DNA of 33,181 nucleotides, taken from the NCBI GenBank assembly GCA_022561875.1, contig JADFQJ010000026.1, forward strand, positions 1 through 33,181. Reading direction: 5' to 3'. The notes beneath the pieces were generated by a model, which searched no databases, was not told the DNA's origin, and saw nothing but the letters and a program-made list of their open reading frames with translations. Below are positions 26,041 to 33,107 of the stretch, in pieces. The stretch is from Bacteroidota bacterium. GTDB lineage: Bacteria; Bacteroidota; Bacteroidia; Bacteroidales; VadinHA17. The translations under genes and the position numbers were made by a program. Within the stretch, counting starts at the first letter, position 1, and the number at the start of each line of letters is the position of its first letter.

Positions 26041-26499
26041 ATGTCTGATAAAATTAAGAAGATAATATCCATAATCCTTTATGTTCTAATGGGTATCTCA
26101 ATTATACTTGTCGCTGTATTTTACTTCGGCAAACTGGTTCCCGGAACTGAAGGTACAAATATGGAGGAACCAGTAATTACCGGAAAATTTCTTCTATGGG
26201 CCGCAATTCTGGTAATTGTCACAGCAGGATTAGCAATAATCTTCCCAATAATAAACCTCATTTCTAATCCCAGATCAGCAAAAAAGGGTTTATTTATCAT
26301 TCTGGGAGTCGTAATACTTATTTTTATTGCTTACAGTCTTGCCTCAAATGAGGTACTGGAAATACCCGGCTATACAGGGAAAGATAATGTTCCGGGAACA
26401 CTAAAGTTTGCAGGAACCGGTCTTTTTACAACCTATATTCTTGGAGGACTGGCAACGCTGTCAATCCTGTTTTCTGAAGTTTTAAAGTATTTTAAATAG
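26041..26499 (+). CDS. Four-helix membrane protein inside the exb cluster
   Basis: A 152-residue membrane protein, starting 8 bases after exbB. Four hydrophobic segments can be read: about 7-27, 48-74, 82-100 and 130-148. GFxP-like loops and FPIINLISNPRSAKKG separate helices two and three; between helices three and four is a polar loop, SNEVLEIPGYTGKDNVPG. It has no motif I recognise. A protein of this kind between exbB and exbD recurs in Bacteroidota, so it may be a subunit or assembly factor for the stator; this is inference from position. Confidence 0.7.
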   Translation: MSDKIKKIISIILYVLMGISIILVAVFYFGKLVPGTEGTNMEEPVITGKFLLWAAILVIVTAGLAIIFPIINLISNPRSAKKGLFIILGVVILIFIAYSLASNEVLEIPGYTGKDNVPGTLKFAGTGLFTTYILGGLATLSILFSEVLKYFK

Positions 26500-26547
26500 T
26501 ATAACCGGAAGGACATCTGTTTTTGTTCCTCATTTAATAATATTACT

Positions 26548-27129
26548 ATGAGAAAAAGGGAATTATCACCAATAAACGCTGGTTCGATGGCTGACATCGC
26601 GTTTCTTTTACTGATCTTTTTCCTTATTACAACTACTATGGACGTCGACACCGGACTGCAGCGCCGGTTACCAAGACTTCCGGACGAAGAACAAAAGAAA
26701 AGTGATGATAAGATCAAGGAAAGAAATGTATTTGTTGTACTTATTAATAAGGATGACGCACTGCTGGTTGAAAACAAGCCCATGGAAATACATCAACTCC
26801 GTGCAAAAGCCAAAGAATTTATAGCCAATCCGCTTAATGCAGAGAATCTTCCTGAAAAAGAGACTAAGGAATTGCTGTATTTTGGCAGTGTATATATTAC
26901 AAAAAACCCTGTTATCTCTCTGCGAAATGACAGAGGAACATCATACGGAATGTATATCCGGGTGCAAAACGAACTTGTTGCTGCTAAACGGGAACTCAGA
27001 GATGAGATCTCAATACTGCAATTCGGAGAAAAATTCAAAGATCTTCAGGAAGACCAAATGGAAGCAGTAAAAAGTTATTATCCTTCAGTGCTCTCTGAAG
27101 CAGAACCTAAAAATATCGGAGGTAAATAA
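26548..27129 (+). CDS. exbD: ExbD/TolR-family biopolymer transport protein (first copy)
   Basis: A 193-residue single-pass inner-membrane protein. The N-terminal cytosolic stretch is followed by SMADIAFLLLIFFLITTTMDVDTG, with Asp16 as the proton-carrying residue in the helix, and a periplasmic domain that is longer than in E. coli ExbD (about 155 residues; insertion around ENLPEKETKELLYFGSVYITKNPV). It belongs to the operon with exbB and precedes a second exbD by 2 bases. Two distinct ExbD subunits suggest a heteromeric stator dimer. Confidence 0.9.
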   Translation: MRKRELSPINAGSMADIAFLLLIFFLITTTMDVDTGLQRRLPRLPDEEQKKSDDKIKERNVFVVLINKDDALLVENKPMEIHQLRAKAKEFIANPLNAENLPEKETKELLYFGSVYITKNPVISLRNDRGTSYGMYIRVQNELVAAKRELRDEISILQFGEKFKDLQEDQMEAVKSYYPSVLSEAEPKNIGGK

Positions 27130-27131
27130 TT

Positions 27132-27602
27132 ATGTCAAGATTTTCAAAAAAAGGGAAAAAAGGTATGGCGGAAATCAATACAGCATCATTGCCTGATATT
27201 GTCTTTATGCTACTGTTTTTCTTTATGACAACAACCGTGATGAAAGAGGTTAACCTCATGATCACTGTTAGAGTTCCTGATGCTACTGAAGCCAGAAAAC
27301 TGGAAAAAAAATCCCTGGTAAGTTACATCTATATTGGTCAACCGCATCGTTCGTTCCAGAAAATGTTTGGTACTGAACCCCGTATCCAACTGAATGATCA
27401 GTTCAAAAATGTTATTGATATACAGGATTTTATAGCCCAGGAACGCGACGCTATGGATGAAAAAGACAGGAATAAAATGACGGTTTCGTTAAAGGTCGAT
27501 AAAGATACGAAAATGGGGGTTGTTGTCGATATGAAACAAGCCCTCCGGCGTGCCCAGGCATTAAAGATCAGTTATTCGTCCAACAAGGTGGATAAACTGT
27601 AA
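27132..27602 (+). CDS. exbD: ExbD/TolR-family biopolymer transport protein (second copy)
   Basis: A 156-residue paralogue of the preceding gene. Asp22 in SLPDIVFMLLFFFMTTTVMKEVN is the membrane proton-carrying residue. The periplasmic part is shorter and ends DTKMGVVVDMKQALRRAQALKISYSSNKVDKL, containing the typical ExbD pattern of a strand followed by the dimer-forming helix. The start follows the previous stop by two bases, and a strong terminator lies 18 bases after its stop codon, so it closes the operon. Confidence 0.9.
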   Translation: MSRFSKKGKKGMAEINTASLPDIVFMLLFFFMTTTVMKEVNLMITVRVPDATEARKLEKKSLVSYIYIGQPHRSFQKMFGTEPRIQLNDQFKNVIDIQDFIAQERDAMDEKDRNKMTVSLKVDKDTKMGVVVDMKQALRRAQALKISYSSNKVDKL

Positions 27603-27620
27603 TACAATGCAAAAAAAATA

Positions 27621-27655
27621 AAAAGGAGGGACAGAATTTTGTCCCTCCTTTTTTT
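27621..27655 (+). terminator. Rho-independent terminator of the exb operon
   Basis: AAAAGGAGGGACA (27621-27633) pairs perfectly with TGTCCCTCCTTTT (27640-27652) around a 6-nt loop, followed by a T-run. The A-run on the left makes it usable from the opposite direction as well, although typA reads away from it. Confidence 0.92.
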
Positions 27656-27781
27656 GCTTCCCTCCTGTGTCGGTAAAATATTTATACGCCGCTCTTTTCA
27701 TATATCCTGAAATATTACAACCCATTACATTCCTTAGATGCCTCAACCTTATTCCACAATCATCTAAATTTAGTAGTTTCA

Positions 27782-27814
27782 TTGGAATAGTATTAACCTT
27801 TTTAATTACTTTTG
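27782..27814 (+). promoter_or_regulatory. typA promoter (TTG ... TAnnTTTG)
   Basis: TTG at 27782-27784 and TACTTTTG at 27807-27814, 22 bases apart, fit the -33/-7 arrangement of Bacteroidota housekeeping promoters. The -7 lies 20 bases before the chosen ATG, giving a leader of about 15 nt. The TAACCTTTTTAATTACT segment (27794-27810) inside it is shared with copies at 15844 and 22425. Confidence 0.5.
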
Positions 27815-27834
27815 CAAGCAATTTTAATACTATT

Positions 27835-29640
27835 ATGGATATAAGAAATATTGCAATTATTGCACATGTCGATCATGGAAAAACAACTATGGTCGATAGA
27901 ATTCTACATCAGGTGAAATTGTTCAGGGATAACCAGGTAGTGCAGGATTTGATCCTGGATTCAAATGATCTGGAAAGGGAGAGAGGGATAACTATTTTAT
28001 CTAAGAATATCTCAGTGAGATATAAAGGAACAAAAATAAATATTATCGATACTCCCGGTCACTCAGATTTTGGTGGAGAAGTAGAGCGTGTTTTAAATAT
28101 GGCTGATGGAGTGCTGTTGCTTGTTGACGCTTTTGAAGGGCCTATGCCACAAACACGATTTGTGTTGGAAAAAGCACTGAAGCTGGGATTAAAACCTATT
28201 GTTGTAATTAATAAAGTTGATAAACCAAATTGTAATCCGGACGAGGTAACTGAACTTGTTTTTGAACTGATGTTTTCTCTGGATGCTACAGAAGAACAAC
28301 TGAATTATCCAACTGTTTACGGTTCTTCAAAACAGGGATGGATGGGAGCCGACTGGAAAACACCAACGAATGATGTTACCTGGTTGTTAGATACAATTAT
28401 TGAATATTTTGATCCGCCAAAAGATAACCCGGGAACGTTGCAATTACAAATTAGTTCGTTGGATTACTCGTCATATACAGGAAGAATTGCCGTCGGAAGA
28501 GTACATAGAGGTAGTATAAAAATGGGTGATCAGGTTTCTATTGTTCAGAGAAATGGTCAGGTAAATAAATCGGTAGTCAAAGAACTTTATCTTTTTGAAG
28601 GACTGGGAAAAGAAAAAACTCAAAAAGAAGTTAAATCAGGTGAAATAGTTGCCATAATGGGACTTGAAAACTTTGATATTGGAGATACCATTGCTGATTT
28701 CGAAGATCCTGAAGCTTTAAAACCAATCTCAATAGATGAACCTTCAATGAGTATGCTTTTCACCGTTAATAACTCACCATTTTTTGGTAAAGAAGGGAAA
28801 TATGTTACATCCAGGCATATCAGAGAAAGATTATTTAAAGAAACGGAAAAGAATCTGGCATTAAAGGTTGAAGAAACAGGGTCGCCTGATAAATTACTGG
28901 TTTACGGTAGAGGTATTCTTCATTTATCTATTTTAGTAGAAACTATGAGGAGAGAAGGGTGTGAGATTCAGTTAGGTCAGCCAAAAGTGGTTATTAAAGA
29001 AATAGATGGGTTTAAACACGAACCGGTAGAACTTTTAAATGTAAATGTTCCTGAAGAATTTTCCGGAAAAGTAATTGAGATCGTTAACAAACGAAAAGGA
29101 GATATTCTGAATATTGAAACAAAGCATGACAGAATAAATCTGGAATTCAAAATAACGACCAGAGGTTTAATCGGACTTACCAATCCTATATTAACAGCAA
29201 CTGAAGGAGAAGCTGTTATTTCGCACAGGTTTAAAGGCTATGAACCATGGAAAGGTGAAATACAAAGTAAAAGAAATGGCGCGTTGATAGCAATGGAAAC
29301 AGGAACATCTATTGCTTACTCAATTGACAAACTGCAAGACAGGGGTAAATTCTTCATTGAGCCAAACGAAGAAATATATGCAGGTCAGGTGATAGGAGAA
29401 AGTACAAGGTATGATGACCTGGTAATAAATGTGAACAAGACTAAAAAACTATCTAATATGCGGGCTTCCGGTTCAGATGAAAAAGTGTCAATAGCTCCGG
29501 CAATAAAATTCTCATTAGAAGAAGCTATGGAATATATTGGAGATGATGAATATGTTGAAGTAACCCCAAAATCTATTCGCTTAAGAAAGATATTGCTTAA
29601 TGAACATGAAAGGAAGAAGAAAAAGAAATCGGAAGGGTAA
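27835..29640 (+). CDS. typA: Ribosome-associated GTPase TypA/BipA
   Basis: A 601-residue translational GTPase involved in ribosome biogenesis and adaptation to stress and low temperature. The start at 27835 gives MDIRNIAIIAHVDHGKTTMVDRIL, the usual BipA N-terminus. The longer open frame beginning at 27667 crosses the promoter and is rejected. G motifs: AHVDHGKTT (P loop), RERGITI (switch I), DTPGHSDFGGEV (G3), NKVDK (G4) and SSKQGW (G5). Domain II and an EF-G-like C-terminal half follow, ending with the BipA-specific C-terminal domain (RASGSDEKVSIAPAIKFSLEEAMEYI). Complete and ordinary. Confidence 0.96.
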   Translation: MDIRNIAIIAHVDHGKTTMVDRILHQVKLFRDNQVVQDLILDSNDLERERGITILSKNISVRYKGTKINIIDTPGHSDFGGEVERVLNMADGVLLLVDAFEGPMPQTRFVLEKALKLGLKPIVVINKVDKPNCNPDEVTELVFELMFSLDATEEQLNYPTVYGSSKQGWMGADWKTPTNDVTWLLDTIIEYFDPPKDNPGTLQLQISSLDYSSYTGRIAVGRVHRGSIKMGDQVSIVQRNGQVNKSVVKELYLFEGLGKEKTQKEVKSGEIVAIMGLENFDIGDTIADFEDPEALKPISIDEPSMSMLFTVNNSPFFGKEGKYVTSRHIRERLFKETEKNLALKVEETGSPDKLLVYGRGILHLSILVETMRREGCEIQLGQPKVVIKEIDGFKHEPVELLNVNVPEEFSGKVIEIVNKRKGDILNIETKHDRINLEFKITTRGLIGLTNPILTATEGEAVISHRFKGYEPWKGEIQSKRNGALIAMETGTSIAYSIDKLQDRGKFFIEPNEEIYAGQVIGESTRYDDLVINVNKTKKLSNMRASGSDEKVSIAPAIKFSLEEAMEYIGDDEYVEVTPKSIRLRKILLNEHERKKKKKSEG

Positions 29641-30017
29641 GGTAATGTGAATAATATGAATAAAAAATTACTTTAAAAGCTGGAAATGAAGCTTATCCAA
29701 TTGATTACTGAAAGCAATAAAAACGATAATAAACCGACAGCAGCTAACAAGCAGGTCATTCATAAAAACCCATGTCATACTAACTCGTACCCCGACTTCG
29801 AGTCGTGGTTCGAATATAACGCTCTACAAGGATTTAAACCGGTGAACATAAGATAAATATATGTAAGTTTACATATCTACAATCGTTATTTTTCTTTAAA
29901 TAGATAATTAAAATGATGTTTAGAAAAACTAAAAACCTGCACATTATTGACCATTTTGGGTATTATATATAAACGCAACCTTCGAGCAAAAAAAAACATC
30001 TTGATATAAAACTGTAC
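29641..30017. other. Gene-free stretch upstream of the Ycf48-like gene
   Basis: No coding frame of note. It holds a small hairpin CGACT-TCG-AGTCG (29793-29805) followed by GTGGTTCGAATA, which recalls a T-loop but has no tRNA around it, and an 18-base palindrome, ATATGTAAGTTTACATAT (29859-29876), described separately. Confidence 0.6.
29859..29876. promoter_or_regulatory. 18-base palindrome, possible operator
   Basis: ATATGTAA and TTACATAT are perfect complements separated by GT. The symmetry and size fit a dimeric regulator site. It lies about 140 bases upstream of the Ycf48-like lipoprotein ATG, and the next gene in the other direction is the convergently placed end of typA. No regulator is adjacent. 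Confidence 0.3.
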
Positions 30018-31013
30018 ATGAAAAGATTACTGCTTTTTATTTCTTTAGCTCTATTATTGACAAGTTGCCAAAAAGATGATCTGGACTTTGATTCAAAGGC
30101 AGATGATAAACTTATTTATCCGGACGTTGACCTGCAATTCTCAACTTGGGAGAGATTGGATTCATTAACCTATCTATCATTCTCTGATATTCATTTTTTC
30201 AACGAGAATGTGGGAATTATCTCTGGTTTTGCAGGAAAGGTTTACATTACCAAAGATGCAGGCAAAACCTGGCACACTGTTGAGACTCATAAACAGATGA
30301 CTTTTCATTGTGTTTATGCCTTGAATGAAAACACATTCTTTGCAGCACGCCTGGGCCTCTATAAATCAACAAATGGAGGAGATACCTGGAAAACATGCAA
30401 TTTCCCTGAGGAAACAACCATTTTTGATCTCTGGTTTAAAGATTATGAAAACGGCTTTCTTGCCAGCGGTTCAGCAACCTATAGAACAACCGATGGTGGC
30501 GACAACTGGAGTAAAGTATCGAATGTTCGGGCCTCTAATTTACAATTTACGAGTGAAGATATAGGCTATTTTACATATGGGACGACTGCGATTTCATGGG
30601 GTAGTTCGAATTCTTTACCCAGTTCCGGGGATATCTATCGAACAATAAACGGAGGAAAAACATGGGGAAAAATGGGACTTAAGGTTAAAGAAATCAATAG
30701 CTTATCATTTATCAACGACAAAATTGGATATTTCACCACAATTGATGACGCATTTTATAAAACTTCAGACGGGGGTGAATCATGCAATCTGATAGATAAT
30801 AAAACAATGCATATATATGATCTGTTTTTTGTAAATGAAAACCAGGGATATTTATGTTCCGGCAAAGGAATCTCCATTACATTTAATGGAGGGAGTTCAT
30901 TCCGGGAAGAATACTTAGTTCAGGGTAATAATTCTATCTATAAATTCGACTTCCCATCACCTACAATTGGTTATGCCATCGGCCATAGGGGATTGATCAT
31001 AAAAAGGATTTAA
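30018..31013 (+). CDS. Ycf48/BNR-repeat beta-propeller lipoprotein
   Basis: A 331-residue lipoprotein (MKRLLLFISLALLLTSC, acylated at Cys17) with an acidic linker and a beta propeller made of six recognisable blades, each ending in an Asp/Gly-rich turn: YITKDAGKTWHTV, YKSTNGGDTWKTC, YRTTDGGDNWSKV, YRTINGGKTWGKM, YKTSDGGESCNLI and ITFNGGSSFREE. Between them are repeated cores such as DIHFFNENVGIISG and DLFFVNENQGYLCSG. This is the photosystem-II assembly factor Ycf48/HCF136-like family, which in non-photosynthetic Bacteroidota is an envelope protein of unknown partner. The lipobox and propeller are certain, the role is not. Confidence 0.87.
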   Translation: MKRLLLFISLALLLTSCQKDDLDFDSKADDKLIYPDVDLQFSTWERLDSLTYLSFSDIHFFNENVGIISGFAGKVYITKDAGKTWHTVETHKQMTFHCVYALNENTFFAARLGLYKSTNGGDTWKTCNFPEETTIFDLWFKDYENGFLASGSATYRTTDGGDNWSKVSNVRASNLQFTSEDIGYFTYGTTAISWGSSNSLPSSGDIYRTINGGKTWGKMGLKVKEINSLSFINDKIGYFTTIDDAFYKTSDGGESCNLIDNKTMHIYDLFFVNENQGYLCSGKGISITFNGGSSFREEYLVQGNNSIYKFDFPSPTIGYAIGHRGLIIKRI

Positions 31014-31240
31014 GGATTGACAATGTAAAAGCCGGTTAAAAAGAAACAACTGACAATCAAATAAATTTAAGACTGCTTTTTATAATACTTGTTAAATACT
31101 GCATCATTATAAAGCCACCTATGCAATTATCTCATATTAAGCAATATCAGAGCATTATCAAACAACTTCAGGGATTATATATTGGGAATAAAAACCCCTG
31201 TTTAAAAACACAATATTGCATTTATTGATTGCAATTGATT

Positions 31241-31618
31241 ATGGACGATAAATTTCAAAATAAATACCGCATTTCTTCTGCCCGGTTGCAAAATTGGGAT
31301 TATAGATGGAATGCATCCTATTTTGTAACCATTTGTACCAGGAATCGCCAACATTATTTTGGCGAAATTGTGGATGGGATTATTGATACCAATACCGAAA
31401 TCAAAAACCAATTTGGGCCGCAACGTAAAAATTTGGCATCCATCATTCGTGGTTTTAAATCAACGGTAACAAAACAGGCACACGAAATAAATGCCGATTT
31501 TTCATGGCAACCCCGTTTTAACGACCATATTATTCATAATAATCATTCATCTGATAGAATACAGAATTACATAAAAGCCAATATTAAAAATTGGAAAACC
31601 GATGAATTTTATGAATAA
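31241..31618 (+). pseudogene. Internally deleted REP-associated tyrosine transposase (RAYT)
   Basis: The frame begins NKYRISSARLQNWDYRWNASYFVTICTRNRQHYFGEIVDG, the N-terminal third of an IS200-like Y1 transposase of the RAYT group. It then jumps at about residue 50 to NQFGPQRKNLASIIRGFKSTVTKQA...FSWQPRFNDHIIHNN, the C-terminal third. The missing middle (roughly 60 residues) would contain the HUH metal motif (MPNHVHG), so it cannot be active. The Tyr helix region is partly changed too. It is the only transposase-related sequence in the window. Its stop abuts the leucine-rich-repeat remnant in the same reading frame. Confidence 0.75.
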
Positions 31619-32011
31619 TATCCAAATCAATTAACCACCCTGGACGTTTCTAATAATACTGCCTTAGAATTTTTGTCTTGCCCTACTAACTAATTAACCA
31701 GCCTGGATGTATCTAATAATACTCTGCTTGAAGCATTGAGTTGTAGTCCTAACCAGATTTCTAATCTGGATGTTTCTAATAATATTGCCTTAAAATATTT
31801 GGATTGTAGTAGTAATCAGCTGACCACACTGAATGTTTCAAATAATACTGTATTAGGTACAGGAAATGTTAAAGTAACTAATCTTAATATTTCCCAAATG
31901 CCTACATTATATCAAGTTTGTGTATGGGAAATGCCATTTCCTCCAGCGGGAGTTATTATTTATACATACGATAGCCCAAATATTTATTTTACAACGGATT
32001 GCAGCAAATAA
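31619..32011 (+). pseudogene. 3' end of a BspA-like leucine-rich-repeat gene with a nonsense codon
   Basis: Immediately after the transposase stop, the same frame reads NQLTTLDVSNNTALEFLSCPTN, then TAA (31691-31693) exactly where the repeat has Gln, then LTSLDVSNNTLLEALSCSPNQ, ISNLDVSNNIALKYLDCSSNQ and LTTLNVSNNTVL. Each unit is 21 codons (63 bases; 31631-31693, 31694-31756, 31757-31819, then a partial). The C-terminal tail SQMPTLYQVCVWEMPFPPAGV...TTDCSK is the usual end of such proteins before a sorting domain, which is absent. The start and most repeats are missing, so this is a truncated pseudogene. Confidence 0.75.
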
Positions 32012-32085
32012 AACACTAAAGCTTCAGGGCTGTCCTTTGTTATTTAAAGACAATTTCTCAAATTACTTAAAAAGCCTTTCCGGAT

Positions 32086-32125
32086 TTGATAAAAGGGTTT
32101 ACCTATCACAGGTAAGCTCTTTTTT
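32086..32125. terminator. Bidirectional hairpin terminator, repeat copy 1
   Basis: GGGTTTACCT pairs with AGGTAAGCTC (two G-U) around a 5-nt loop, with six Ts after and an A-run before. It is 39/40 identical to the copy at 33037-33076. It would terminate the leucine-rich-repeat transcript. Confidence 0.7.
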
Positions 32126-32321
32126 ATTGCATCCTATTCATAACTAAACCATGAAAACAACCTATTTTATTATATGAGATTGAGCCCGGTGACATTTGAC
32201 CACACAACACGTTGCTTAATAAACATATAAAGTCTTTTAAGTTTGTTATTTGGCTAATGTAATTTTAAACCAATGAGAATTGAACCTATATGAAAAATAA
32301 CGACAATTTCGTTATACAATC

Positions 32322-32330
32322 GTTATGCAC
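32322..32330 (+). repeat. Core-site-like inverted repeat, left end of candidate cassette
   Basis: GTTATGCAC is the exact inverse complement of GTGCATAAC at 32715-32723. The two bracket the cold-shock gene. In integron arrays a cassette starts just after the G of such a GTT core, and its own attC opens with the complementary sequence. Confidence 0.45.
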
Positions 32331-32380
32331 AATAATAAAATTAAAGTCGCATAAAACAATCAGATGAAAAGATATAATGC

Positions 32381-32388
32381 TAAATTTG
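32381..32388 (+). promoter_or_regulatory. Cold-shock gene -7 box
   Basis: TAAATTTG fits TAnnTTTG and precedes the cold-shock ATG by 28 bases. It lies within the candidate cassette, so the gene carries its own promoter. Confidence 0.45.
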
Positions 32389-32416
32389 TGTTTTACATAA
32401 ATTTAAATTATTAATC

Positions 32417-32608
32417 ATGAGTAACGGAACCGTAAAATTTTTCAATGAATTAAAAGGATTTGGATTCATCGGCCCTGATGATGGTAGTAAAGATGTATTT
32501 GTGCATAAAAATGGATTAACCGAAAAGATAGCTGAAGGAGATAAAGTAAGCTATGATGTAGAGGAAGGTCAAAAAGGATTAAACGCAGTAAATGTAAAAG
32601 TAATATAA
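32417..32608 (+). CDS. Cold-shock domain protein (CspA family)
   Basis: A 63-residue single cold-shock domain that binds single-stranded RNA or DNA. RNP1 is [10 protein letters not shown] (13-22), RNP2 is DVFVHKNGL (26-34), and the remaining strands read [23 protein letters not shown]. The [15 protein letters not shown] form, with Glu/Leu rather than Asp/Lys after the Asn, is normal in Bacteroidota. It sits alone between two long non-coding stretches, framed by the inverse repeats at 32322 and 32715, and its 5' leader is too short for a long regulated cold-shock leader. Confidence 0.92.
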   Translation: MSNGTVKFFNELKGFGFIGPDDGSKDVFVHKNGLTEKIAEGDKVSYDVEEGQKGLNAVNVKVI

Positions 32609-32716
32609 ATATAATATTATTCTTTGACTTTCTAGCATTGTTTAAGCCTGTCAAAGTTGATTTTTCTTAAGGAAGAGAGTATTATTTATAGTTGATTATT
32701 AACAGACAACTCAAGT

Positions 32717-32769
32717 GCATAACAATAGCTAAAATGCATTAAAACGGCATTTTAGCCTAGCCGTTAACC
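32717..32769 (+). other. Candidate integron attC site
   Basis: GCATAAC (32717-32723) is a candidate R'' box, GCTAAAATGC (32728-32737) and GCATTTTAGC (32747-32756) form a perfect 10-bp stem with a 9-nt loop, and GTTAACC (32763-32769) is a candidate R' box. The layout AAC-spacer-stem-spacer-GTT is that of an attC. The mismatch between the outer boxes is expected because, in an array, the last six bases belong to the next cassette; the cassette's own first bases (GTTATGC at 32322) match R'' perfectly. Cassette limits would be 32323-32763. It is short (53 nt), GTTAACC does not fit GTTRRRY exactly, and no integrase is in view. Confidence 0.4.
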
Positions 32770-33107
32770 CCAAAAACAACTGTAATTAGATTAAGAATAG
32801 TTAATTATCTATTACCTACTTCTGAGAATAGACTACCAAAGGCCAAATGCTGTTTGCAAATGGTTAAAAGTGTAAGGTTGTCCTGTTATTATTGACAGAA
32901 TAGTACTCTATTGCAACCTCACAAGGTATAATTTGTTCGGTTTGCTATATTTAGTCTGCATTGCATGTATTATCACCAGTAAATAGTATGTAAAAAACCA
33001 CTGAAAAAACGTAGCAAATTGAATCGATTCCGGGAATTGATAAAAGGGTTTACCTATTACAGGTAAGCTCTTTTTTCATTATTACAACTATTACTAACTT
33101 TAATGAT
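32770..33107. other. Gene-free stretch before the last gene
   Basis: Part of the 499-base gap after the cold-shock gene. Apart from the candidate attC (listed above) and the second terminator copy (33037-33076) I see no feature; no frame resembles a gene, and no tRNA or other RNA is recognised. Confidence 0.5.
33037..33076. terminator. Bidirectional hairpin terminator, repeat copy 2
   Basis: Same structure as the copy at 32086-32125, differing by one loop base. It stands just upstream of the last gene start, with no gene reading into it, so here it is an isolated repeat rather than an obvious gene end. Confidence 0.65.

Larger units (their letters stand above)
32012..32416. other. Gene-free stretch before the cold-shock gene
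   Basis: It contains the first copy of a hairpin terminator repeat (32086-32125), an 8-codon mini-frame beginning at 32151, a perfect 7-bp hairpin ATAACGA/TCGTTAT (32297-32315) and the core-site-like GTTATGCAC (32322-32330). No gene is seen. Confidence 0.6.

Noticed and set aside
27667-27834. N-terminal extension of typA by 56 codons
   Set aside because: The family N-terminus MDIRNIAIIAHVDHGK starts at 27835, and the extension runs through the promoter and the flank of the exb terminator.
29780-29840. Possible tRNA around CGACTTCGAGTCGTGGTTCGAAT
   Set aside because: Only a five-bp hairpin and a T-loop-like string; no acceptor stem, D-arm or anticodon arm can be paired.
31631-31842. 63-base repeats as a CRISPR array
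   Set aside because: They encode 21-residue leucine-rich repeats in frame, have no spacers, and no cas genes are present.
31920-32147. 75-codon frame overlapping the end of the leucine-rich-repeat remnant
   Set aside because: Out of frame with the repeats, runs across the terminator hairpin, and has no recognisable features.
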